Source of the DNA: Rhizobium halophilum
Lineage (GTDB): Bacteria; Pseudomonadota; Alphaproteobacteria; Rhizobiales; Rhizobiaceae
Length of the DNA stretch: 64,000 nucleotides
Assembly: GCF_021648825.1 (NCBI RefSeq)
Contig: NZ_JAKJHS010000003.1
Span: forward strand, 124,001-188,000
Direction: 5' to 3'
Shown here in pieces: positions 57,243-64,000 of the stretch. A program made the translations under genes and the position numbers. Numbering within the stretch: the stretch's first letter is position 1; each line of letters opens with the position of its first letter. Under the pieces are notes generated by a model, which was given only the letters and a program-made list of their open reading frames with translations, had not been told where the DNA came from and searched no databases.

Positions 57243-59936
57243 GTGACCAAATCTCTCGACAGCTTCAATTGTCGCTCCGTCCTCACCGTCGATGGCAAGG
57301 ACTATGTCTACTACAGCCTGCCCAAGGCGGAAGCGAACGGTCTCCCCGGCGTCTCGAAACTCCCCTTCTCCATGAAGGTTCTGCTCGAAAACCTGCTGCG
57401 CCACGAAGACGGCGTTTCTGTTACCAAGGACCAGATCCTGACAGTGGCCGACTGGCTGAACAACAGGGGCTCGGTCGAAAGCGAAATTGCCTATCGTCCC
57501 GCACGCGTCCTGATGCAGGACTTCACCGGCGTTCCTGCCGTGGTCGATCTTGCCGCCATGCGTGACGCAATGGTGTCGCTCGGCGGCGATCCAGAAAAGA
57601 TCAACCCGCTCGTGCCAGTCGATCTCGTGATCGACCACTCGGTCATCGTCGACGAATTCGGCACCCCAACCGCGTTTGCCCGCAACGTCGAACTCGAATA
57701 CGAGCGTAACGGCGAGCGCTACCGCTTCCTGAAGTGGGGCCAGCAGGCGTTCAAGAACTTCCGCGTCGTGCCGCCCGGCACCGGCATCTGTCACCAGGTC
57801 AATCTGGAATACCTCGGCCAGACGGTCTGGACCAAGGATGAGGACGGCGAAACGATTGCCTACCCCGACACCTGCGTCGGCACCGATTCGCACACGACGA
57901 TGATCAACGGCCTTGGCGTTCTCGGCTGGGGCGTCGGCGGCATCGAAGCAGAAGCGGCCATGCTCGGCCAGCCCGTCTCCATGCTCCTGCCGGAAGTCAT
58001 CGGCTTCAAGCTGACCGGCAAGCTTCGTGAAGGCGTGACCGCAACCGACCTCGTGCTGACGGTCGTGCAGATGCTGCGCAAGAAGGGCGTCGTCTCGAAG
58101 TTCGTCGAGTTCTTCGGTCCGGGCATGGACAACATGCCTCTCGCAGACCGTGCGACGATCGGCAACATGGGCCCGGAATACGGCGCCACCTGCGGTTTCT
58201 TCCCGGTCGATGGCGAGACGATCAACTACCTCAACATGTCTGGCCGCACCAAGGATCGAATCGCGCTTGTTGAAGCCTATTCGAAAGCTCAAGGGATGTG
58301 GCGGGAAGGCGACGGGTCAGACCTCGTTTTCACCGACACGCTCGAACTCGATCTGGGCGACGTTGTTCCGTCCATGGCCGGTCCGAAGCGTCCGGAAGGT
58401 CGCATCTCGCTGGAGAACATCGCATCCGGCTTCGCCAGTTCCATGGACGCGGACTACAAGAAGCCCGGTCAGCTTGCCAACCGCTACCCGGTCGAGGGCA
58501 CGGAGTTCGATCTGGGCCATGGCGACGTGGCGATTGCCGCCATCACATCCTGCACCAACACGTCAAACCCCAGCGTTCTCATCGCAGCCGGCCTGCTGGC
58601 CCGCAATGCTGTCGCCAAGGGGCTTAAGACCAAGCCGTGGGTGAAAACCTCGCTGGCACCGGGATCTCAGGTGGTAGGTGAATATCTCGCCAAGTCCGGC
58701 CTGCAGGAAGATCTCGACAAGCTCGGCTTCAACCTGGTCGGCTTTGGCTGCACAACCTGCATCGGCAACTCAGGGCCACTCCCGGGCCCGATCTCCAAGA
58801 CGATCAACGACAAGGGCCTAATTGCGGCCGGTGTGCTGTCCGGCAACCGCAACTTCGAAGGCCGCATTTCGCCGGATGTCCAGGCGAACTACCTGGCGTC
58901 CCCGCCGCTCGTCGTCGCTTACGCGCTGGCCGGTTCGGTCCAGAAGGACCTGACCTCGGAGCCGATCGGTGAGGACCAGAACGGCAACCCGGTCTACCTG
59001 AAGGACATCTGGCCGACCTCGCAGGAAGTGCAGGAGTTCATCCTCAAGTACGTCACGCGCGAGCTCTACGAGACGAAGTATGCCGACGTCTTCAAGGGCG
59101 ACGAGAACTGGCAGGCCGTGCAGATCCCGCCGGGTCAGACCTATACCTGGGACGACGAGTCCACCTATGTCCAGAACCCGCCCTATTTCGTGGGCATGGG
59201 CAAGAGCGGCTCCGGTCTCAAGGACATCAAGGGCGCCCGCGTGCTGGGCCTCTTCGGCGACAAGATCACCACCGACCACATCTCGCCGGCCGGTTCGATC
59301 AAGGCGGCTTCGCCTGCCGGTGCGTATCTGATGGATCATGGCGTCGGCGTCGCCGACTTCAACCAGTACGGCACGCGCCGCGGCAACCATGAAGTGATGA
59401 TGCGCGGCACGTTTGCCAATATCCGCATCCGTAACTTCATGCTCGGCCCGAACGGCAAGGAAGGTGGATACACGATCCACTATCCGTCCAAGGAAGAGAT
59501 GTCGATCTACGATGCGGCGATGAAGTACAAGGCGGAGGGCGTTCCGCTCGTGATCTTTGCCGGCGTCGAATACGGCAACGGTTCTTCGCGTGACTGGGCT
59601 GCCAAGGGTACGAACTTGCTTGGGGTCAAGGCCGTGATCGCCCAGTCGTTCGAGCGCATCCACCGCTCCAACCTCGTCGGAATGGGCGTTGTGCCCTTCG
59701 TGCTCGAGGAAGGCACCACCTGGGCAAGTCTCGAGCTGAAGGGTGACGAGACGGTGACCATCGAAGGCCTCGAAGGCCCGATCAAGCCGCGTGAATGGAA
59801 GACGGCGAAGATCACCTATGGCGACGGATCGGTGAAGGAGGTCAACATCCTCTGCCGCATCGATACGCTCGACGAGGTCACCTACATGAACAATGGCGGC
59901 ATCCTGCAGACCGTTCTTCGCGATCTCGCAGCCTGA
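57243..59936 (+). CDS. acnA: Aconitate hydratase A
   Basis: An 897-residue aconitase (AcnA/IRP type) converting citrate to isocitrate. The 4Fe-4S ligands are in [12 protein letters not shown] and [12 protein letters not shown]; the active-site arginine region is [14 protein letters not shown]; the opening is [21 protein letters not shown] in style (core [12 protein letters not shown]). It begins with GTG at 57243. The TCA enzymes mdh, sucC and sdh are at the other end of the window. Confidence 0.96.
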   Translation: MTKSLDSFNCRSVLTVDGKDYVYYSLPKAEANGLPGVSKLPFSMKVLLENLLRHEDGVSVTKDQILTVADWLNNRGSVESEIAYRPARVLMQDFTGVPAVVDLAAMRDAMVSLGGDPEKINPLVPVDLVIDHSVIVDEFGTPTAFARNVELEYERNGERYRFLKWGQQAFKNFRVVPPGTGICHQVNLEYLGQTVWTKDEDGETIAYPDTCVGTDSHTTMINGLGVLGWGVGGIEAEAAMLGQPVSMLLPEVIGFKLTGKLREGVTATDLVLTVVQMLRKKGVVSKFVEFFGPGMDNMPLADRATIGNMGPEYGATCGFFPVDGETINYLNMSGRTKDRIALVEAYSKAQGMWREGDGSDLVFTDTLELDLGDVVPSMAGPKRPEGRISLENIASGFASSMDADYKKPGQLANRYPVEGTEFDLGHGDVAIAAITSCTNTSNPSVLIAAGLLARNAVAKGLKTKPWVKTSLAPGSQVVGEYLAKSGLQEDLDKLGFNLVGFGCTTCIGNSGPLPGPISKTINDKGLIAAGVLSGNRNFEGRISPDVQANYLASPPLVVAYALAGSVQKDLTSEPIGEDQNGNPVYLKDIWPTSQEVQEFILKYVTRELYETKYADVFKGDENWQAVQIPPGQTYTWDDESTYVQNPPYFVGMGKSGSGLKDIKGARVLGLFGDKITTDHISPAGSIKAASPAGAYLMDHGVGVADFNQYGTRRGNHEVMMRGTFANIRIRNFMLGPNGKEGGYTIHYPSKEEMSIYDAAMKYKAEGVPLVIFAGVEYGNGSSRDWAAKGTNLLGVKAVIAQSFERIHRSNLVGMGVVPFVLEEGTTWASLELKGDETVTIEGLEGPIKPREWKTAKITYGDGSVKEVNILCRIDTLDEVTYMNNGGILQTVLRDLAA

Positions 59937-59945
59937 CCTGATCGG

Positions 59946-59974
59946 AACACCCGCCGGCCATGCCGGCGGGTGTT
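59946..59974 (+). terminator. acnA terminator
   Basis: A perfect stem, AACACCCGCCGGC/GCCGGCGGGTGTT with a 3-nt loop, followed by TT. Strong intrinsic terminator 9 bp after the stop. Confidence 0.9.
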
Positions 59975-60010
59975 TTCGACCATTGAGGTGTCTCCACCAG
60001 GAGCCGATCT

Positions 60011-60751
60011 TTGAGCGCCGCCATCCTCTTCGGCATGGCATGCACCGTCTTCCTGACGTCGCTCCTTTCCGGCGTGTTCGGGATGGCCGGCGGCCTCATC
60101 CTGCTCTGGGTGCTGCTTTTGCTGATGCCGGTCGGGACGGCGATCGCGGTTCACGGCGTCATTCAGATGGTGGCGAATGGGTCGCGGGCATGGTTTTCCC
60201 GCGAGCATGTCGACTACCGCATCCTCAGCATCCTCTGCCTGGGACTTGCCTTGTCGGCAGTGGCGCTGCTTTTCCTCAACTACAAGCCGAACATCATCGT
60301 GGTCTCGATTGCCATCGGGCTGATGCCGATCCTGGTCTGGCTGCCGGTGCAGCGGCTGCACCTCAATGCGTCGCGCCCCTCTCATGCGCTGGTCTGCGGG
60401 CTGATTGCCGGCGCGCTGACCGTTGGTGTCGGCGTGTCCGGCCCGACGATCGACATCTTCTTCATCCGGACGATGATGGACCGGCGAACGGTGATCGCCA
60501 CAAAGGCCGCCACGCAGCTGGTCTCGCATGCCACGAAGGTTGTGTTCTACTGGAATGCAGCAAGCCTGCTGCCGGCGGCGGACTGGCTAGCCATCGCGCT
60601 TGCGGCGCCGATCGCCATTCTTGGCACACGTGCAGGCAATGTCATCCTGCAACGGCTTACGGACGCCAACTTTCGAGCCTGGACGCGTTGGATCGTCACC
60701 GGGATCGGCCTCGTCTACCTCGTGCAGGGCCTGAGTCCGCTGATGTTGTAG
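60011..60751 (+). CDS. TSUP (TauE/SafE) family membrane transporter
   Basis: A 246-residue membrane protein with seven or eight transmembrane helices; TSUP repeats include LLSGVFGMAGGLILLWVLL and LTVGVGVSGPTIDIFF. It starts with TTG at 60011 behind AGGAG; an ATG at 60035 is the alternative. Substrate unknown. It is not closely similar to the TSUP protein at 41784. Confidence 0.88.
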   Translation: MSAAILFGMACTVFLTSLLSGVFGMAGGLILLWVLLLLMPVGTAIAVHGVIQMVANGSRAWFSREHVDYRILSILCLGLALSAVALLFLNYKPNIIVVSIAIGLMPILVWLPVQRLHLNASRPSHALVCGLIAGALTVGVGVSGPTIDIFFIRTMMDRRTVIATKAATQLVSHATKVVFYWNAASLLPAADWLAIALAAPIAILGTRAGNVILQRLTDANFRAWTRWIVTGIGLVYLVQGLSPLML

Positions 60752-60916
60752 ATCACGGATCGGTTTCCCGGTCACATCTGAGCCGACTTCAGTCCTCACC
60801 CCATCGTGACTTCCTCTTTAGGTCCCTGTCCAGTTACTTTCGGCCCTCCCCGCGTTAGTCCTTGATCCTCGCGCTCAAGCGTGGCTAACAGGCTGCAATC
60901 GAAGAGGTCCGCGTTC

Positions 60917-61666
60917 ATGCCCCTGATTATCCGCAGAGCTATCTTTCTTGTAGCGCTGGCGCTTGCGGGAACTGCTCTCGCCCAGGAGAGCAGCGCGCCA
61001 AAGGGCGTGGTGGAATTGTTCACCTCTCAGGGATGCTCATCCTGCCCCCCGGCCGATACCGCGCTGAAGGAACTTGTCCAGCAGGGAGACGTCGTCGCCC
61101 TGTCTTACCACGTCGACTACTGGAACTACCTCGGCTGGACCGATACCCTCAGTTCCAAAGAAAACACCGATCGCCAGTATGGCTATGCGCATTCCCTAGG
61201 CCGAAGCGGTGTCTATACGCCACAGGCCGTGATCAACGGGCGCGACCATGTCAAAGGGACGGATCTTGCTGCGATCAACAACAAGATTGCCAGCCTCGCA
61301 AGGTCGGGCGAAGGGCTGACCGTCCCGGTCCAGGCGCACATGCGCGGCAAGGAGATCGAGATCAAGATCGGCGCCGGCAAGGGCGACGCGGAAGTAGTTG
61401 TTGCTTACTTCACGAAGCGTCAGCACGTGGAGGTCGACAAGGGTGAGAACGCTGGAAAGCGGATGGAGTATTGGCACAGCGTCTACGACGTGCAGTCGAT
61501 CGGCATCTGGGACGGCAAATCCCTGACCCTGACGATCCCGGGCAAATTCATGGGAAAAGGCAAGAAAGACGGATGCGCTGTTCTGCTTCAAACATCCGGA
61601 CCCGAAGGAGAACCTGGTGCCATTCTCGGCGCAACGGTGCTTATGGCGGGGCGCCACAAACGCTAG
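60917..61666 (+). CDS. DUF1223 secreted thioredoxin-fold protein
   Basis: A 249-residue exported protein. The signal peptide (about 5-24) ends ALAQES. The mature part starts with the DUF1223 pattern VVELFTSQGCSSCPPADTAL (CxxC), followed by SYHVDYWNYLGW and YTPQAVINGRD. It is probably a thiol-redox protein, but its partner is unknown. The ATG at 60917 follows AGAGG; a GTG at 60881 is in frame. Confidence 0.88.
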   Translation: MPLIIRRAIFLVALALAGTALAQESSAPKGVVELFTSQGCSSCPPADTALKELVQQGDVVALSYHVDYWNYLGWTDTLSSKENTDRQYGYAHSLGRSGVYTPQAVINGRDHVKGTDLAAINNKIASLARSGEGLTVPVQAHMRGKEIEIKIGAGKGDAEVVVAYFTKRQHVEVDKGENAGKRMEYWHSVYDVQSIGIWDGKSLTLTIPGKFMGKGKKDGCAVLLQTSGPEGEPGAILGATVLMAGRHKR

Positions 61667-61679
61667 CAAAGGCGGATTA

Positions 61680-61735
61680 GATCCGGCCCGGAGCATTGGG
61701 GGCTGGGGGTAAGGGTCAATGCACCGGACCGGATC
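61680..61735. repeat. 19-bp imperfect inverted repeat with G-rich loop
   Basis: Arms 61680-61698 and 61717-61735 match at 17 of 19 positions (GATCCGG and CATTG parts identical). The 18-nt loop is almost all G and T, with GGGG, GGGGG and GGG runs. There is no T-run after it, so it is not a classic terminator. It lies 14 bp after the DUF1223 stop. Confidence 0.7.
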
Positions 61736-61915
61736 ATGATGGCCACCAGAAGAGGCCAATCAACAACCGGACTGTCGCCCTCCAATTCGGCGGTCTTTTG
61801 TTCGAATTGAGGCGAGAATAAATCCGCTTCTCTCAGCACCGCAGCGTCCCCTGAAGGTTGCATTTTGTGCACCGTGAGGCAAACTGCCGTCTCATTGACA
61901 TCATAGGGAGCCGTG

Positions 61916-62302
61916 ATGACCGATGCATCAGATTTTTCTGGGAGCAAGAGCAACCAGGACAGCGTGGTCGTCAGCCTCACGGAGTACCGACACAACAGAG
62001 ATCCTGCACCGATCATGTTCCACCGGCGCGAGCTTGACGCGATCCTGCGGATCTACGGGCGCATGGTCGGCGAAGGGGAATGGAAGGACTACGCGATCGA
62101 CCAGCTGAAGGATCGCGCGGTCTTTTCGGTGTTCAAGCGATCCGGCGAGATGCCGCTCTACCGCATCGAGAAGATCCCCAAGCTTGCCGCAAAGCAGGGC
62201 GCTTACTCAGTGTCCAATACACATGGCATGATCCTGAAGCGTGGACATGAGTTGCCGCAGGTGCTCAAGGTCTTCGACAAGGCGCTGAAGCTGATCGACT
62301 AG
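61916..62302 (+). CDS. DUF2794 family protein
   Basis: A 128-residue soluble protein with the alphaproteobacterial DUF2794 core (FHRRELDAILRIYGRMVGEG, WKDYAIDQLKDRAVFSVFKR). Function unknown. ATG at 61916 with AGGGAG upstream; a GTG three bases earlier is in frame. Its stop shares CTAG with the convergent acetyltransferase. Confidence 0.88.
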   Translation: MTDASDFSGSKSNQDSVVVSLTEYRHNRDPAPIMFHRRELDAILRIYGRMVGEGEWKDYAIDQLKDRAVFSVFKRSGEMPLYRIEKIPKLAAKQGAYSVSNTHGMILKRGHELPQVLKVFDKALKLID

Positions 62303-62856
62303 ACGGCGTAGAGTGTGCCCGGATAGATCTGGTCGTCGGGCTCCGAGGCCGTGCCATCTCCAAGGGCGATCTGCATCAGTACCGTATCGAGCCAGCGGCC
62401 GTGCTTGAAGCCGGTGCCCTTGAGGGTGCCGGAGAGCTCGAAGCCGAGCGCCTGGTGAAGCGCAATGGAAGCCGGGCTTGCACCACCGATAACGGCGACC
62501 ATCTGGCGGAACCCGAGTTCGGTGGCGCGGCGCAGGAGTTCCGCCAGCAGAGCCTTCCCTATCCCCTTCCCGCGCGCGCTCCGCGCAAGGTAGATGGAAT
62601 CCTCCACCAGCCATCGGTAAGCTGGCCTTGTGCGGAAGGCGGATACGTAGGCGTAGCCAACCAGAGTACCCTCGGCGTCCTCGGCCACGATGTAGGGGTA
62701 TCCCTTCGCGATGATCGCGGCGAAACGTTCCGCCATCTCCAATTCGTCTGGAGGCGACAATTCGTAGCTCGCAGTGCCGTTGAGCACGCTGTCGGCGTAG
62801 ATGTCAGTGATCTCGGCAAGATCGGCGGGGCGGGCGTCGCGGAGGGAAACGTGCAT
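62299..62856 (-). CDS. GNAT acetyltransferase, phosphinothricin-acetyltransferase-like
   Basis: A 185-residue GNAT enzyme. It has LRDARPADLAEITDIYADSV, NGTASYELSPPDELEM, the acetyl-CoA loop SARGKGIGKALL and LHQALGFELSGTL. It resembles the PAT/Bar-like N-acetyltransferases that act on phosphinothricin or methionine sulfone/sulfoximine. The natural substrate is uncertain. Confidence 0.88.
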   Translation of the reverse strand: MHVSLRDARPADLAEITDIYADSVLNGTASYELSPPDELEMAERFAAIIAKGYPYIVAEDAEGTLVGYAYVSAFRTRPAYRWLVEDSIYLARSARGKGIGKALLAELLRRATELGFRQMVAVIGGASPASIALHQALGFELSGTLKGTGFKHGRWLDTVLMQIALGDGTASEPDDQIYPGTLYAV

Positions 62857-62913
62857 GGGAAGGCGTCTGGTTGCGGTTGGCGAAGCCTAGTCCGCGCCTT
62901 GACCCCCGGCAAC

Positions 62914-62943
62914 AAAAAAGGCGGAGCCGAAGCCCCGCCTTTT
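62914..62943 (-). terminator. Terminator of the Bax1/YbhL-family gene
   Basis: On the minus strand, AAAAGGCGG-loop-CCGCCTTTTTT. It forms a strong intrinsic terminator 23 bp after the stop. Confidence 0.85.
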
Positions 62944-62965
62944 GGTGTCGAACAGACCTGTTCCG

Positions 62966-63703
62966 TTACTCGTTGCGGTTGCCCATGAACTGCAGGAGGA
63001 ACATGAACAGGTTGATGAAGTCGAGGTAGAGGGTGAGGGCGCCCATGATGGCCTTGCGGCCAGCAACCACGGCTTCGTCGCCTTCCCAGTACATTTCCTT
63101 GATCTTCTGCGTGTCGTAGGCGGTGAGGCCAGCGAAGATCAGCACACCGATCACCGAGATGGCGAAGCCCATCGCGGACGACTGCAGGAAGATGTTGACG
63201 ATCGACGCGATGATCAGGCCGAACAGACCCATGATCAGGAACGTGCCGAAGCCGGAAAGGTCCTTCTTCGTCGTGTAGCCGTAAAGCGACAGCGCGCCAA
63301 AGGAGGCGGCCGTCACAAAGAACGTCTGCACGATGCTCTGCCCGGTGAACACGATGAAGATCGAGGACAGGGAGAGGCCCATCAGGGCGGCATAGACCCA
63401 GAAGGTCGTCTGCGCGGCAGAGACGCTCATCTTGTTAATACGGAAGCTCAGGAAGAAGACCATGCCAAGCGGTGCGAGCATGATCACCCAACGGAGCGGG
63501 GATGCGAACAGAAGGTTCGCGAAGGCCGGGTTGGAGACCGCCAGAGCGTAGGTGCCGTAAGCAGCGACGCCGGTGATCGCCAAGCCGAGTGCCATAAGGT
63601 TGTAAACCTTGAGCATGTAGGCGCGAAGGCCCTCATCAATCATCGCGCCCGTCTGCGCGCGGTTTTGCGCCATACGGTTCTGGTAGTTGTGTAGGTCAGC
63701 CAT
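62966..63703 (-). CDS. ybhL: Bax inhibitor-1/YccA (YbhL-family) membrane protein
   Basis: A 245-residue Bax1 family protein with seven transmembrane helices. It has LRAYMLKVYNLMALGLAITG, the conserved LTAYDTQKIKEMYW with the pore Asp, and ALTLYLDFINLFMFLLQF near the end. Family members are pH-sensitive calcium leak channels or FtsH modulators. The frame is open upstream to 63850, but MADLHNYQNRM at 63703 is the family start. A ybhL leader RNA precedes it. Confidence 0.95.
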   Translation of the reverse strand: MADLHNYQNRMAQNRAQTGAMIDEGLRAYMLKVYNLMALGLAITGVAAYGTYALAVSNPAFANLLFASPLRWVIMLAPLGMVFFLSFRINKMSVSAAQTTFWVYAALMGLSLSSIFIVFTGQSIVQTFFVTAASFGALSLYGYTTKKDLSGFGTFLIMGLFGLIIASIVNIFLQSSAMGFAISVIGVLIFAGLTAYDTQKIKEMYWEGDEAVVAGRKAIMGALTLYLDFINLFMFLLQFMGNRNE

Positions 63704-63705
63704 TG

Positions 63706-63775
63706 TTTCCTCATTAAGCTCCGTAATTGGTACGGTGTCGGGATCGAAATCCCAGGCGCCGCTGCGGAGCTCCAG
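63706..63775 (-). ncRNA. ybhL leader RNA
   Basis: On the minus strand an outer stem, AGCTCCG/CGGAGCT (63717-63723, 63765-63771), encloses a hairpin, GGGAT-TTCG-ATCCC (63740-63753, a UUCG tetraloop). It lies directly before the ybhL start. It fits the ybhL motif, a conserved alphaproteobacterial leader RNA of unknown ligand. Confidence 0.7.
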
Positions 63776-63906
63776 CAAGCCTGCTTGAAATATGATGTGA
63801 TATCGCGCGCCGTACAAGTGTGCGGCACCGCAAATGCGACGATTCGACAAGGCCTCTACGCCTTCAAGTCGCTATTCTGACGCGGATGTGATCACGCCGC
63901 CGCTGT

Positions 63907-64000
63907 TTAGAGTTCCCGCAGCACCGGCGCCGCCTTCTGCCCGAGGATACGCCAGGTGCCGATCAGGCCGATCCCGACCGTCAGGACCAGCGCCGCCACA
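63907..64000 (-). CDS. ABC transporter permease (FtsX/LolC-like), C-terminal end
   Basis: The last 31 codons of a minus-strand gene that runs off the right edge. The visible end (ALVLTVGIGLIGTWRILG, then QKAAPVLREL) is one transmembrane helix plus the short tail typical of FtsX/MacB-type ABC permeases. The rest is outside the window, so its substrate cannot be told. Confidence 0.75.
   Translation of the reverse strand, partial: VAALVLTVGIGLIGTWRILGQKAAPVLREL

Overview
The window is a 64 kb piece of an alphaproteobacterial chromosome, almost certainly Rhizobiales and most like Rhizobiaceae (Rhizobium/Agrobacterium/Ensifer/Shinella type). Evidence: high GC; the mdh-sucC junction; the ccmABCDG block beside acnA; the hemC-hemD-Mic60-hemY cluster; an Omp19-like lipoprotein; a ybhL leader RNA; and two perfect CtrA-type sites (TTAA-N7-TTAA). 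It is dense core genome. I saw no insertion sequence, prophage, CRISPR array or rRNA. There is one tRNA gene, tRNA-Gly(GCC).

Layout. 1-7 kb: TCA-cycle block on the minus strand (end of sucC, mdh, zapE, Omp19-like lipoprotein, sdhCDAB). 7-12.7 kb: a small secreted protein with a CtrA-type site, a minus-strand tsaD-gpsA-YciI-EVE-METTL20-like cluster, and divergent hemC-hemD. 12.8-19 kb: Mic60-like protein, hemY, TerB-like protein, glutamine amidotransferase, MetA (acetyl-CoA type) and galM. 19-24 kb: tRNA-Gly, ProX-type deacylase, CnoX-type thioredoxin, Lon-N protein, Trm112-like protein, UbiH-family hydroxylase and tesB. 24.4-30.7 kb: glnK-amtB behind a sigma-54-type promoter, then ftsK-lolA-xthA behind a CtrA-type site. 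30.7-37 kb: CenR-like response regulator plus a stand-alone cNMP-binding protein, YkuD protein, PhoX phosphatase, SixA-like phosphatase and leuC with a possible leaderless small ORF upstream.

37-41 kb is the most distinctive part. A bufferin-type RiPP operon (DUF2282 precursor, DUF692/MNIO enzyme, DUF2063 partner, DoxX protein) diverges from an ECF sigma factor and its DUF1109/NrsF-type membrane anti-sigma factor. Both transcription units carry the same promoter-like pair, GTAACG-N16-CGTAGG, which suggests that one sigma factor drives both.

41-47 kb: translation and protein-targeting block (rplS; ffh, chorismate mutase, rpsP, rimM, trmD, DUF4260), interrupted by a TSUP transporter between trmD and rplS. 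46.8-48.7 kb: a VapBC toxin-antitoxin pair and a Tat-exported metallo-beta-lactamase-fold hydrolase. 48.7-49.24 kb: a gene-free stretch rich in inverted repeats. 49.2-54.1 kb: dapF-mtaB-ftsY-yciB-DUF2585. 54.1-57 kb: ccmABCDG cytochrome c maturation genes. 57.2-64 kb: acnA, a second TSUP transporter, DUF1223, DUF2794, a GNAT acetyltransferase, a Bax1/YbhL-family membrane protein behind a ybhL leader, and the 3' end of an FtsX-like permease.

All calls come from reading motifs and gene order. No database search was possible, so family names rest on recognised motifs and the confidences reflect that.
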